This document shows, piece after piece, positions 26,838-35,806 of a stretch of DNA of 64,000 bases (the first letter of the stretch is position 1; each line of letters opens with the position of its first letter). Both the position numbers and the translations under genes were made by a program. The notes beneath the pieces are model-generated. The model was not told the origin of the DNA. It saw only the letters and a program-made list of their open reading frames with translations, and searched no databases. This DNA comes from Paenibacillus sp. GP183 (lineage in GTDB: Bacteria > Bacillota > Bacilli > Paenibacillales > NBRC-103111): NCBI RefSeq assembly GCF_900104695.1, contig NZ_FNSW01000001.1, positions 2,046,001 to 2,110,000 of the forward strand. The letters are read 5' to 3'.

Positions 26838-27552
26838 GTGGTTGCCCTCCTTGCGATAATACCTCTACTTTATGAAGCTTAACCAGAGAATCTCCGAACG
26901 GCTCCGCTTTTAATACGAATGGGAAGCGGTCCAAGCTTAAACACAATTCAAAGTCTTCAGGCGGAGCGGAAGCTCCGTCGCGAACGTCGAGAAATTTACC
27001 GGTCTTGCTTTCATGGCGCATAAAATGGAGGATGGCTTCGTAATCGTTAGGTTTCCCTTCCAAGGCGTTCTTCACATAGATGGCGAATAATGTATCTTCA
27101 TCCGCCTCTTCCACAGCATCCCAGCCCATACACACCAGGGACACGTGATCCGGATTTTTCGCACGGATGTAATCGATGATGGCCTGTGCGTTGACAAAAC
27201 TTCCCGTTATAATTTCATCGGCGTGAACGGCATTGACAATTCCTTGTGTACCCGCACTTGTCGTATGCACTACGGTTTTTCCGGCAAAATCGACGGATTT
27301 CACGGTGGAGGGGGAGTTGCCGTAATCGAAGCCGGGTTGAATGAGGCCTCCCCTTTCTCCCATCAAAATATAATCGGGGTTTTCCCGTTTCAGCTCGTAA
27401 GCCGTCTCCATGCTTCCCACCGGAAACAGATCTTTAACGCCGTTGTCCGTTACATAGCATGCGACCGAGAAGGCTCGAAACACGTCGATGATGACCGTTA
27501 AGCCTTTCGCCTGCTGCGCCCCTTCGACGAAATGGTAGATATTGATTTCCAT
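26827..27552 (-). CDS. ComB/2-phosphosulfolactate phosphatase family protein
   Basis: The frame opens at 27588. The ATG at 27552 gives the conserved N-terminus (MEINIYHF, 241 residues), with GGAAGGA 12 bases upstream. Family signatures are clear: VIIDVFRAF at 20-28, MGERGG at 64-69, GFDYGNSP at 74-81 and HTTSAGT at 96-102. ComB removes phosphate from 2-phosphosulfolactate in coenzyme M synthesis. Many bacteria that make no coenzyme M carry homologues whose substrate is unknown. Here it lies between an ABC-transporter binding protein and a phosphodiesterase, suggesting dephosphorylation of an imported compound. Confidence 0.85.
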   Translation of the reverse strand: MEINIYHFVEGAQQAKGLTVIIDVFRAFSVACYVTDNGVKDLFPVGSMETAYELKRENPDYILMGERGGLIQPGFDYGNSPSTVKSVDFAGKTVVHTTSAGTQGIVNAVHADEIITGSFVNAQAIIDYIRAKNPDHVSLVCMGWDAVEEADEDTLFAIYVKNALEGKPNDYEAILHFMRHESKTGKFLDVRDGASAPPEDFELCLSLDRFPFVLKAEPFGDSLVKLHKVEVLSQGGQPHGV

Positions 27553-27594
27553 AAACTTATGATATCCTTCCCTGTGGATCCGTGCCACCCGTTG

Positions 27595-28941
27595 TTATTT
27601 GATGTACCCTCTAATCTTGTCCGCCGCTTCCTTCATCGCTTGCTCGGCAGGGATATTGGTCGTAACCGCTTTTTCCATGGCTTTATCGATTTCCGTCTCA
27701 ATCCGCTTCGTTTGTTCCAGCGAAGGCACTTCTTTGGCGTAATCCAGCTGTTTCAATGCAACTGTAAAGAGCGGAAATTTTTTATAATAGTCTTGCATTT
27801 CCGTCGATTTCTCCGCGGATTCGCGAATCGTCAAATATCCGGATTTTTGCGAGAAGTAAATGGTCTGCTCCTTGGACGTCATAAACTTGATAAACTTCCA
27901 AGCCGCATCCTGCTTTTCCTTGGACGTTTTGGCCAAAATCGCCAGGTTGGCTCCGCCCGTAGGAGTCGCGTATTCATTGAATTTGGGCAGGAACGTAGCG
28001 CCTAGCGAGAACTTCGCGTTGTTCATTACTGTCGAAAGGCTGGCTGTACTCCCGATGAAGAAGGCGACCTTGCCGCTATAGAAGCTTTGATCCAAGCTTT
28101 GACCTGCTCCAGTGCCGCTTGTGCTCGTTCCGCCGACTGGAGGCATCATGGTCTTATCTTTATTAACCATATCAACCCATAGCTGCAATCCACGCGCCGC
28201 TTCGGGCTTGTCAAGCAATACAGTCTTCATGTCAGTCCCGAGCACATTGCCGCCTGCGGACCAAATCATCGAATAATCGTACCATCCCGACATACTGGCG
28301 GCAAAGCCGAAGCGCTCTGTTTTGCCATTATTGACAACTGTCGCTTTTTTCGCTGCGGCAACCAGTTCGTCCCAGGTATGCACCGGATCTTCCGGATTGA
28401 GTCCAATTTCCTTCATAATATCTTTATTGTAATACAAAATCGGTGTGCTGCGGTTATAAGGCAGCGTATATTGCTTGCCGTTCAACGCTGTGTTAACCAT
28501 CAAGCCTTTTTTCAAATCTGCGGCGTTAAAATCCTTATCGGTTTTCACATAGTTGTCCAAAGCCAGCAGGGCGCCATTTTGGGCAAATGCCGGCCATACG
28601 CGCGTATTGAGCTGAACAATATCCGGAACGTTTCCGGCCACTACGGCAGCCTGCAATTTTTCCCCGGTTACGTCATAGCTTTGCTGGAATACCGGTTTAA
28701 CCACAACCTCGGTTTGTGATTGATTGAACGTATCGATTTGCTGCTTCAGAACGTTTCCTAAATCGCCGCCCATAGCGTGCCAAAATTCGATTTCGACGGG
28801 TGCCTTCTTAACAGCAGCAGCTGTGCTAGCCGGATTTGCAGACGTGCTCGCGTTACTGGTGGTGGCAGCAGGCTTAGAGCTCGCGCATGCCGAAGCGACC
28901 AGGGCAAGAGAGGTTAACAATACAATACTTTTCTTATTCAT
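27595..28941 (-). CDS. Extracellular solute-binding lipoprotein, family 1 (UgpB-like)
   Basis: The frame runs back to 29202, but the ATG at 28941 begins a classic lipoprotein signal (MNKKSIVLLTSLAL, lipobox 'ASAC' at Cys19), giving 448 residues. Family 1 features include 'VEIEFWHAMGGDLGNVL', 'VPDIVQLNTRVWPAF' and 'ALNGKQYTLPYNRSTPILYYNKDIMKEIGL'-type segments (about residues 150-180). 'FWHAM' and 'NRSTP.LYYNKD' resemble glycerol-3-phosphate binding proteins. With a phosphodiesterase and a phosphatase downstream, a phosphorylated ligand such as a glycerophosphodiester is a reasonable guess. Confidence 0.88.
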   Translation of the reverse strand: MNKKSIVLLTSLALVASACASSKPAATTSNASTSANPASTAAAVKKAPVEIEFWHAMGGDLGNVLKQQIDTFNQSQTEVVVKPVFQQSYDVTGEKLQAAVVAGNVPDIVQLNTRVWPAFAQNGALLALDNYVKTDKDFNAADLKKGLMVNTALNGKQYTLPYNRSTPILYYNKDIMKEIGLNPEDPVHTWDELVAAAKKATVVNNGKTERFGFAASMSGWYDYSMIWSAGGNVLGTDMKTVLLDKPEAARGLQLWVDMVNKDKTMMPPVGGTSTSGTGAGQSLDQSFYSGKVAFFIGSTASLSTVMNNAKFSLGATFLPKFNEYATPTGGANLAILAKTSKEKQDAAWKFIKFMTSKEQTIYFSQKSGYLTIRESAEKSTEMQDYYKKFPLFTVALKQLDYAKEVPSLEQTKRIETEIDKAMEKAVTTNIPAEQAMKEAADKIRGYIK

Positions 28942-28994
28942 GTGCAGTTGCTCCTTCTCAATTAAAAATGGTTGGTAGTTGCAAGAATGGCGGT

Positions 28995-29831
28995 CTATTT
29001 TATGCCTGTTGTGGCGATTCCCCTGACGATGTGCTTTTGAACCATCAAGAATAAGATAATCAACGGAAAAATAATGAGCGATGATGCCGCCATCACCAAA
29101 TTCCACTGTGTTCCCTTGCCTCCGCCCTCCTCCGAGATCATGCTTGCCAGACCCACCTGCAGCGTTCTCAGCTCTTCGCTGTTCGTTATGACAAGCGGCC
29201 AAAAGAAGTCGTTATAGTGCCAAATGATGCTGAGCAAACCAAACGTAAGGATCGGTGACATCGATAACGGGAGCATGACATGCCAAATGATTTGCATATG
29301 ATTGCACCCATCGAGCGTGGCCGCCTCCTCCAATTCTTTCGGAACCTGCAGAAAGGCTTGTCTCATCATAAAAATGCCGAAGGCGCTGGCGCAGAATGGA
29401 ACGATCAATGCCCAATACGTATTGAAGATACCGATTTGTTTAATGATCAAAAAATTAGGAATAAACGTGACATAAATCGGGACCATCATCGTGGAAAGTA
29501 CGATCAGAAACATCGTTTGCCGGCCCTTGAAGCTCATGCGTGCAAAAGCATAGGCGGCAAGCACGGAGCTGAGCAATTGAAGGATTGTAATCAGGATCGT
29601 CATCGAAACGCTGTTCCCGAAATATCTCGCAAAAGGCGCAGCCTTCATCACGTCGGCATAGTTCGACCAATGAAACATGGCCGGAATAAACTGCGGCGGG
29701 AAAACGAAAACCTCGTCATAGGCTTTGAACGATGTGACGAACATCCAAATAAATGGAAGCGCCATGAACAGTGAAAGTACGGATAAAAATGCGATAAGCA
29801 GCGTATTTTGCACCTTCTGCAAGCTTCTCAT
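28995..29831 (-). CDS. Carbohydrate ABC transporter permease, MalG/UgpE type
   Basis: An upstream in-frame start exists at 29873, but the ATG at 29831 overlaps the previous stop codon (ATGA) and gives a normal 278-residue permease. It has six membrane segments and the EAA loop 'EEAATLDGCNHMQIIWHVMLP' around residues 185-205. It forms the transport channel with the MalF-type partner upstream. Confidence 0.9.
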   Translation of the reverse strand: MRSLQKVQNTLLIAFLSVLSLFMALPFIWMFVTSFKAYDEVFVFPPQFIPAMFHWSNYADVMKAAPFARYFGNSVSMTILITILQLLSSVLAAYAFARMSFKGRQTMFLIVLSTMMVPIYVTFIPNFLIIKQIGIFNTYWALIVPFCASAFGIFMMRQAFLQVPKELEEAATLDGCNHMQIIWHVMLPLSMSPILTFGLLSIIWHYNDFFWPLVITNSEELRTLQVGLASMISEEGGGKGTQWNLVMAASSLIIFPLIILFLMVQKHIVRGIATTGIK

Positions 29832-30775
29832 GAGTAATGCACCCACTTTTTCGAGACATACATTTGCAGCCAAGTGATCAGAAACAATACGATAAACAGG
29901 AACACCGATACGGAAGACGCATAGCCTACCTCAAAAAACTGGAATCCGAATTGATATAAGTAATAAATCAGCATGTTCGTGCTGTCAGCCGGCCCGCCAT
30001 GGGTCATGGTGAACACCATATCGAAATCCTGGAACGAAGCGAGAATAGCTACAATCATGATGAACAAAATGTAGGGTGAAAGCAGGGGCAGCGTAATTTT
30101 GAGAAAGATCTGCTTTTCCCCGGCTCCATCGATCCTGGCGGCTTCATTCAAGTCTTCGGGAATGTTTTGCATACCGGCGATCAGCAGTATCGTGTAATAC
30201 CCGACGACCTTCCAGACCTTTGCGATAATAATCGCCGCCATTGCCCAGCCCGGCTTGGTCAGCCAAGGAATTTGCGGCACTCCTAACAGACCTGTAAACC
30301 AATTGATTAATCCGAAATGCTGATCGTACATCCATATCCACACCGTACTGACTGCAACCATTGGCGTAATATAGGGCAAAAAAATCAAGCTCCTGAAAAA
30401 GCGGATCCCCTTCATTTTTTTATCTAGCAGCACGGCCAGAAGCAATGCGGCGCCAATCGTAAAGCCGACTGAAAAAAAGCCGAACACCAGCGTATTTCGG
30501 ACGACCTTCCAAAAGTCTCGGTCTCCCAACATTTTTCGATAGTTGTCCAAGGCGACCCAATTGAAATCTACCGAGATTAAATTCCAATCCGTTAAACTCA
30601 GTACAAACGTCATGATCAACGGCAGAAGCACAAATATAAACAGAAACAACATCGCCGGAAATACGAATATATAAGGTGTCAGTAGACGGTAGAATTTTCC
30701 TTTCCTCCGCGACATTTGCTTTGACAGCTCAGCAGGCACTTCGCTTATCCCGCTTGTTACAGCTTGTCCATCCAC
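29828..30775 (-). CDS. Carbohydrate ABC transporter permease, MalF/UgpA type
   Basis: 315 residues. After a charged N-terminal stretch come six membrane segments, with the EAA loop 'NEAARIDGAGEKQIFLKITLP' around residues 210-230. It is the first gene of a five-gene operon (two permeases, binding protein, ComB-family phosphatase, phosphodiesterase). It is divergent from a LysR-type regulator, which probably controls it. No cognate ATPase is encoded here; as in many Firmicutes a shared MsmK-type ATPase may serve. Confidence 0.9.
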   Translation of the reverse strand: MDGQAVTSGISEVPAELSKQMSRRKGKFYRLLTPYIFVFPAMLFLFIFVLLPLIMTFVLSLTDWNLISVDFNWVALDNYRKMLGDRDFWKVVRNTLVFGFFSVGFTIGAALLLAVLLDKKMKGIRFFRSLIFLPYITPMVAVSTVWIWMYDQHFGLINWFTGLLGVPQIPWLTKPGWAMAAIIIAKVWKVVGYYTILLIAGMQNIPEDLNEAARIDGAGEKQIFLKITLPLLSPYILFIMIVAILASFQDFDMVFTMTHGGPADSTNMLIYYLYQFGFQFFEVGYASSVSVFLFIVLFLITWLQMYVSKKWVHYS

Positions 30776-30925
30776 GTCATTACTCTCCTTTCAACTTGAT
30801 ATTATTCATTGTAAGGGGCAAGTGTTTTACGAAAGTTATCACAGTTTTAATATAAAATAAATATAACAATGACATTTATGCAGTATTGTATAGATAAAAT
30901 CTATAGTTATGAGGAGTCGGGAAAT

Positions 30926-31816
30926 TTGTTTACTTTGCAGCAGTTGAGAATAGTAGTATTACTCTCCGAATATAAGAAGCTTACGGCCGTCGCGGCCCGC
31001 CTCAATATCAAACAACCGTCCGTCTCGTTCCATATGAAGAAGCTTGAGGAAGAGGCGGGGGTTCCACTCTTTATTCATAGGCACAAGCTGATACTATTTA
31101 CAGAAGAAGGCAAGGCGCTGCTTCATTACGCCTCCCGTATCGTCTCGTGGAGCGAGGAAGCGGAGCAGGTGCTGTCCGATTACGCACAGTCTAAATTAGG
31201 AAAAATTGTCATCGGTTCAAGCAATACCCCGGCAACGTATTTACTTCCGAAGCTGCTGGGGAAAATGCGCGAAGTGTATCCCGAGGTCAATATCGTTTTG
31301 CAAATAAAGAATACGCCTCAAATCGTGGACATGGTGAAAAAGTTTGAAATTAATTTCGGTCTCGTCGCCGAGAATAAAATCGATGATCCGGAGCTGGTCA
31401 TTATTCCATTGGTTGATGATGAGCTTGGTCTCGTCGTCTATCCGGATCATCCGCTGGCGCAAACCGAAGTGATCGGACCGGAGCTGCTGCAGAACGAAAA
31501 ATGGATTTTGAGAGATCAGGACTCGTCTTCACGCCGAATGATGGAAATATGGTCCGGCCAGTATCAAATTGACAACAAAGGCGGGATGGAGCTGGGGACA
31601 ACGGAAGCCATCAAACGCGCTGTCATATGCCGGCTGGGCATTTCCGTTTTATCGAGGTTGGCTGTTGAGGATGAGGTGAAGAAGGGGCAGCTGATTTATA
31701 AAAGCTTGGATTCTCGAACATTGTCCAGAAGCATATTTTTCATTTACCACAAGAACCGGTTTATTACGCCTATCGTTAAAGAATTTATTCATTTTTTTGA
31801 AACCGCGCGATTGTAA
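30926..31816 (+). CDS. LysR family transcriptional regulator
   Basis: The frame is open from 30869, but GAGGAG at about 30911-30916 lies nine bases before a TTG at 30926. That start gives 296 residues beginning LFTLQQLRIVVLL, the normal LysR N-terminus. HTH: 'KKLTAVAARLNIKQPSVSFHMKKLEEEAG' region at residues ~16-45. The rest is the two-lobed effector domain ('GKIVIGSSNTPATYLLPKLL'). It is divergent from the phosphodiesterase/ComB transporter operon with a 150-bp gap, the usual place for LysR targets. The effector is unknown. Confidence 0.88.
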   Translation: MFTLQQLRIVVLLSEYKKLTAVAARLNIKQPSVSFHMKKLEEEAGVPLFIHRHKLILFTEEGKALLHYASRIVSWSEEAEQVLSDYAQSKLGKIVIGSSNTPATYLLPKLLGKMREVYPEVNIVLQIKNTPQIVDMVKKFEINFGLVAENKIDDPELVIIPLVDDELGLVVYPDHPLAQTEVIGPELLQNEKWILRDQDSSSRRMMEIWSGQYQIDNKGGMELGTTEAIKRAVICRLGISVLSRLAVEDEVKKGQLIYKSLDSRTLSRSIFFIYHKNRFITPIVKEFIHFFETARL

Positions 31817-31863
31817 CCGCGAAAATGACCCGTACTGAAGGTGATCCGAAGGTACAACAAAGA

Positions 31864-31892
31864 GGCAGCTACTCTCGAAAGGAGTAACTGCC
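31864..31892. terminator. Hairpin between convergent LysR and SRPBCC genes
   Basis: GGCAGCTACTC at 31864-31874 pairs with GAGTAACTGCC at 31882-31892 with one mismatch. It lies between two convergent stop codons. The T-run is short on the minus strand (TCTTTG) and absent on the plus strand, so termination strength is uncertain. Confidence 0.55.
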
Positions 31893-31928
31893 TTAGATAC
31901 CTCTGTACATAAGATTCGCATTTTTACA

Positions 31929-32384
31929 TTAATTAGCTTGTGCAGACAACGGATCGACGCCTGGATCTTGTCCTTGCGCTATCGATTGCAGGCGAGGCAT
32001 GTAATGCATCCATCCTTTTTCATGTGGGGCAACTTCCGATGCCGGCAGATCGTAGTGCGTCAAAACCAAGAGAGTGCCATTGTCTTTGGGGAGTAGACTG
32101 AATTCAAGGGTGCTGGATCCGGGAGGCAGTACCTTCGATTTCTCCCATCCAAACGACATGACGATTTTCTCGTTCGGGATCATTTCCTTATATTCACCCA
32201 TGGCAATATCACTCCCGTTAATATCAATGCGAAATTTACCGCCGATACTCGGGTCGAGTAATACGTGACGTCCCATCCAACGAACTAATTTGTCAGGGTC
32301 AGTAAAGAAGGAGAACAATGTCTCCGGATGGCATTCGATAAAAATCTCTTTCTTGATCGTGTCACTGCTGTTGATTGAAGTCAT
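31929..32384 (-). CDS. SRPBCC/AHSA1-domain protein
   Basis: 151 residues; the ATG follows GGAGAAAGC and overlaps the ArsR reading frame by 23 bases. AHSA1-type features: 'IKKEIFIECHPETLFSFFTDPDKLVRWMG', 'GGKFRIDINGSDIAMGEYKEM', and a C-terminal 'GWMHYMPRLQSIA' helix. The fold is a helix-grip cavity that binds a hydrophobic ligand; function is usually unknown. An ArsR-SRPBCC pair in one transcript is a common arrangement in Bacillales. Confidence 0.88.
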   Translation of the reverse strand: MTSINSSDTIKKEIFIECHPETLFSFFTDPDKLVRWMGRHVLLDPSIGGKFRIDINGSDIAMGEYKEMIPNEKIVMSFGWEKSKVLPPGSSTLEFSLLPKDNGTLLVLTHYDLPASEVAPHEKGWMHYMPRLQSIAQGQDPGVDPLSAQAN

Positions 32385-32691
32385 GCTTTCTCCTCTCCTC
32401 CTCTTCCGCGGCTTCCTTTAAGCGCATCAAACTGTCATCCCAGAAGCTCTCGATATACTGCATTAATTCGGCAAACCCTTCCCTCCTAATCCCATAAAAT
32501 CGTTTGGTGCCAGCTCGCCTCACCACGACGAGTCCGGCTTCTTCCAAAACTTTAAGATGCTGCGATATGGCCGGTGCTGAAACGTCAAAATGCGAAGCAA
32601 TGGCACTGGAGGTCAGCTCCCCATCACGGACGAGATGTAAAATATCTCTGCGCCTGGGTTCCGTTATTGCTTGAATGGCTTTATCTATCAT
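32362..32691 (-). CDS. ArsR family HTH regulator
   Basis: 109 residues starting IDKAIQAITEPRRRDIL, the standard beginning of the SRPBCC-linked ArsR group. Winged helix: 'SSAIASHFDVSAPAISQHLKVLEEAGLV' region at residues 28-56 with wing 'RRAGTKRFYGI'. The arsenic-binding CxC is absent, so it does not sense metals in the ArsR way. A strong promoter ends only about 6 bases before the ATG, so the mRNA may be leaderless. A perfect palindrome lies inside that promoter, suggesting autorepression. Confidence 0.88.
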   Translation of the reverse strand: MIDKAIQAITEPRRRDILHLVRDGELTSSAIASHFDVSAPAISQHLKVLEEAGLVVVRRAGTKRFYGIRREGFAELMQYIESFWDDSLMRLKEAAEEEERRKHDFNQQQ

Positions 32692-32697
32692 ATTTAT

Positions 32698-32726
32698 ATT
32701 TTAGCATATACTTAATTAAGTGTCAA
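32698..32726 (-). promoter_or_regulatory. Sigma-A promoter with embedded palindromic operator for the ArsR-SRPBCC operon
   Basis: On the minus strand TTGACA (32721-32726), a 17-base spacer and TAAAAT (32698-32703) form a near-consensus promoter with an extended -10 (TATGC before it). The spacer holds the perfect 12-base palindrome ACTTAATTAAGT (32710-32721). Transcription would start at or within a base or two of the ATG at 32691, and no Shine-Dalgarno is visible. Confidence 0.75.
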
Positions 32727-32842
32727 CTTAAAATAAGTATTTGAAACCATCGAGGTTTTCCTTTTGAGAGGATTTCGACATGCTATGTCGAAGTATTGCG
32801 GTGGGTACCTGATAGAGTAGATGATTAGAATTGGGGTCGTTA

Positions 32843-33520
32843 ATGTTGAAAACATTCAGTGCTATACTCTTGTTTTCCCTTGGATTGTTATATTGCAGCA
32901 GTACTCCTCCTATCAATGCAGCTGAAGAATTCCATTATTATCACATAACAAATACTACTCCCCTATCACAACTTCCTGATTTGTCGAATGGTTGTGAAGC
33001 TGTTGCAGCCACCATGTTATTGAATTGGGCAGGAGTAAGCGTGAAAAAAGAAGATATCGCAAACGCATTACCTAAAGGAGATATGCCTGCTGCCAACGAT
33101 GATGATGCAATGATTGGGGCAAATCCACAGTATGTTTTTGTCGGGGATCCATTCTCTGTTGGTTTTGGGGTGTTCCATGCCCCTGTTGCTAATGTTATTA
33201 ACACCTATCTACCGGGTAACATAAAAGACATTACTGGGGCCTCATTCAATGATCTTCTGGAAACGATTAAATCCGGAAAGCCTGTCGTTGTTTGGGCTAC
33301 GGAAAACATGGTTACGCCGAATATCGCTTTAGAATGGCAGGATTATAACGGAGATATAGTTGATTGGTATGAACCGGAACATGCTTTGCTTATGACCGGT
33401 TGGGATGACGATCATGCATATATGAACGACCCTATGACTGGAAAAGAGGAACGATATAGTTTATGGGATTTTAAAGATGTGTGGGAGACAATGGGCAGCC
33501 AGGCTATTACTGTTAACTGA
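32843..33520 (+). CDS. Exported C39-like cysteine peptidase domain protein
   Basis: A TTG at 32831 opens the frame, but the ATG at 32843 starts a signal peptide (MLKTFSAILLFSLGLL, cleavage likely near INA-AEEF); 225 residues. Peptidase_C39_2 marks: catalytic Cys51 in LSNGCEAVAA, later His in 'PEHALLMTGWDDDHAYMNDP' and Asp in that same segment. Unlike bacteriocin transporters it has no membrane or ATPase domain, so it is a free-standing secreted or wall-associated protein. The ribosome site is weak. It has its own terminator. Substrate unknown. Confidence 0.82.
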   Translation: MLKTFSAILLFSLGLLYCSSTPPINAAEEFHYYHITNTTPLSQLPDLSNGCEAVAATMLLNWAGVSVKKEDIANALPKGDMPAANDDDAMIGANPQYVFVGDPFSVGFGVFHAPVANVINTYLPGNIKDITGASFNDLLETIKSGKPVVVWATENMVTPNIALEWQDYNGDIVDWYEPEHALLMTGWDDDHAYMNDPMTGKEERYSLWDFKDVWETMGSQAITVN

Positions 33521-33572
33521 CAATTTTGTACCGCTGGGCTGTTAATACTTGATTCCGCCTAAAAAGGATGCT

Positions 33573-33604
33573 GGCACGGTTCATGCAGGATCCGTGCCTT
33601 CTTG
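33573..33604 (+). terminator. Rho-independent terminator after the C39-like gene
   Basis: GGCACGG at 33573-33579 pairs with CCGTGCC at 33592-33598, followed by TTCTTGTT. It lies 53 bases after the stop codon and just before the convergent thioesterase gene. Confidence 0.7.
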
Positions 33605-33612
33605 TTGGGCGC

Positions 33613-34080
33613 TCATTTTTTATCAATAATTGCCACCGTACAGCGGGAGATACAGATCAATTTATCCTGTTCGTCAGTGATCCTGATATCCCAAACCATC
33701 GTTTTGCGTCCTTTGTGTAAAGGAATAGCGACCGCAGTCACGATGCCGTCGCTTTTGCTCCGGAGGTGGTTGGCGTTAATCTCCAGCCCTACCGCCGCAT
33801 ATTGCTGGTTGTCGATATTGATGATGGAAGCGATGGAAGCCGCCGATTCCGCCAATAGAACCGAGGCTCCTCCGTGCAGAATGCCCGCCGGCTGATGGGT
33901 TTTCGGTCCAACCGGCATGGTCATGACGACGCGATCCGGGTGAAGCTCAGTGTAGTCAATGCCCAGCGATGCCAATGCCGAATTTCTTCGTCCTTCCTCC
34001 ATGTGCAGGATAAAGGTTTCCTTGTCCATTCCAAAGTTTGCCAATATGGCATCTGCTACGATCACTTTACACAACCTCAT
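33613..34080 (-). CDS. Hotdog-fold thioesterase (PaaI/YdiI-like)
   Basis: 155 residues. PaaI-type marks: 'QPAGILHGGASVLLAESAAS' (HGG motif) in the middle and 'HLRSKSDGIVTAVAIPLHKGRKTMVWDIRI' region in the second half. The family hydrolyses acyl- or aryl-CoA thioesters. The start overlaps the end of the acyl-CoA ligase gene by 14 bases, so the two are coupled and may balance formation and release of a CoA thioester. An internal ATG (residue 18) is an alternative start. Confidence 0.88.
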   Translation of the reverse strand: MRLCKVIVADAILANFGMDKETFILHMEEGRRNSALASLGIDYTELHPDRVVMTMPVGPKTHQPAGILHGGASVLLAESAASIASIINIDNQQYAAVGLEINANHLRSKSDGIVTAVAIPLHKGRKTMVWDIRITDEQDKLICISRCTVAIIDKK

Positions 34081-35692
34081 CTCTATCCGAATAGTGAAGC
34101 TGGAATTGCTCCCGCAAGCTGCGCTTCAAAAACTTGCCGACTGAGGTCTTCGGGATCTCCGTAAGAAACACGATATCGTCCGGTAACCACCATTTTACCA
34201 CACGTTCGCTTAAAAATTGGAGCAGCTCTTCTTTTCCTGCCGATTGAGCGGGATCCTTAAGAACGACGCAGGCAAGCGGACGTTCTCCCCATTTCTCATG
34301 GGGAATCCCTACCACGCAAGCTTCAAAGACAGTGGGATGCGCCATCAGCTCGTTCTCCAAATCAACGGTGGAGATCCACTCGCCGCCGCTTTTGACCAAA
34401 TCTTTGGTGCGGTCAATGAGCTTCACATACCCCTCGGCATTGACTACAGCGATGTCTCCGGTTAGCAGCCAGCCGTCTTGGAAGGCTTCTTCCGTCCGTT
34501 CATCCTTATAATATTCCTCCGCGATCCAGGGACCGCGTAGAAGCAGTTCGCCCATTTCCTTGCCGTCCCATGCGACTTCGCCGTTTGCACCGATAATTTT
34601 CATTTCCACTCCCGGGACGAGCAGTCCTTGCATGGAACGAATGTCCAGCAACTGATCCTTCGAGCTGTTTTCCAAATCGCTTTTGATCCGCGCGTACGTG
34701 ACCACGGGGCTCGTTTCCGTCATGCCATAGGCGTGATAAAAGGGAATACCGTAATGATATTCAAACTTGTCGATAATACTGCGCGGAGCGGCTGAGCCTC
34801 CGCATATTAAAGCTCTCACGTGCGAAAAGTCAAAGGATTTCTGTTCCATCACCTTGAGGGCGGCAATCCAAACAGTGGGAACCCCTGCTGAAATCGTCAC
34901 TTTCTCATCGGCGATCAGGTTCAGTAATATTTCAGGCGTAGGAGCGGTTCCGGGAAGGACTTGCCTGCTGCCGAACCAGACCGAAGCAAATGGCAGTCCC
35001 CATGCGTTGACATGGAACATCGGAACGATAGGCATGACCGTATCCCGTTCAGATAAACCTAGCGTATCCGCAAGTCCCAAGCAGAAGCTGTGTAGATAAA
35101 TGGCACGATGAGTATATATAACGCCCTTCGGGTTGCCGGTCGTCGCGGAAGTATAGCACATGCCTGCGGGAGCGCTTTCATGAATGTCATCCGGGAATTC
35201 ATATGCCGCGTTTCCTTCCGCAAGGAGCCGTTCATAAGAATAAACCGGCTGAAAGGAAGTGGCAGGAAGGCTTTCTTGATTTGTCATCACGATATAACTT
35301 TTAACGGTTTTCAGCTTGCTGCTGATCCTTTCGATTATGGGCAGCAAGCTTTCATCGACCAAAAGCAAGGTGTCTTCCGCATGGTTCAAAATGTAGATGA
35401 TGTGCTCGTCGAGCAGCCGAATGTTTACGGTGTGCAGCACAGCACCCATACAGGGGACGGCAAAATAAGCTTCAAGATGCCGATGGTCGTTCCAGGCAAA
35501 TGTGGCTACACGGTCGCCGCGTTTAACGCCAAGCGCCTGCAAAGCGGAAGAAAGCCGTCTCGTCCGTTCGGCAAAATCCCTGTACGTATAACGAAATATT
35601 TGCCCACCGGTTCGGGAAACCACCTCTTTTTTCGGAAACAATGCCTCGGCTCTCTCCAGCATGGAACGTAATGTCAAAGAATACCCTTCCAT
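34067..35692 (-). CDS. AMP-dependent acyl-CoA synthetase/ligase
   Basis: 541 residues. ANL-superfamily core motifs: P-loop-like 'YTSATTGNPKGVIYTH' near residues 180-195, 'YGMTETSPV' near 320, 'GWLLTGDIAV' near 425, 'DRTKDLVKSGGEWIS' near 440, and the catalytic Lys in 'PKTSVGKFLKR' near 520. It activates a medium- or long-chain fatty acid or related acid to its CoA ester through an acyl-adenylate. It is co-transcribed with the thioesterase. The precise chain length cannot be read. Confidence 0.9.
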   Translation of the reverse strand: MEGYSLTLRSMLERAEALFPKKEVVSRTGGQIFRYTYRDFAERTRRLSSALQALGVKRGDRVATFAWNDHRHLEAYFAVPCMGAVLHTVNIRLLDEHIIYILNHAEDTLLLVDESLLPIIERISSKLKTVKSYIVMTNQESLPATSFQPVYSYERLLAEGNAAYEFPDDIHESAPAGMCYTSATTGNPKGVIYTHRAIYLHSFCLGLADTLGLSERDTVMPIVPMFHVNAWGLPFASVWFGSRQVLPGTAPTPEILLNLIADEKVTISAGVPTVWIAALKVMEQKSFDFSHVRALICGGSAAPRSIIDKFEYHYGIPFYHAYGMTETSPVVTYARIKSDLENSSKDQLLDIRSMQGLLVPGVEMKIIGANGEVAWDGKEMGELLLRGPWIAEEYYKDERTEEAFQDGWLLTGDIAVVNAEGYVKLIDRTKDLVKSGGEWISTVDLENELMAHPTVFEACVVGIPHEKWGERPLACVVLKDPAQSAGKEELLQFLSERVVKWWLPDDIVFLTEIPKTSVGKFLKRSLREQFQLHYSDRDEVV

Positions 35693-35806
35693 TTCTTTCG
35701 CCCCCTTATTAACTAATATTACTTAGCCCTTACTAATCATATAAGCCGTGGAAGAGACTTATGTATAGCTGGATGGAAAAGACTGTACCGCAAATACCAA
35801 TTCTTT

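Noticed and set aside
33572-33587. Sigma-54-like TGGCACG-N4-ATGCA
   Set aside because: The -12 part is wrong (ATGC for TTGC) and the bases belong to the stem of a terminator after the C39-like gene.
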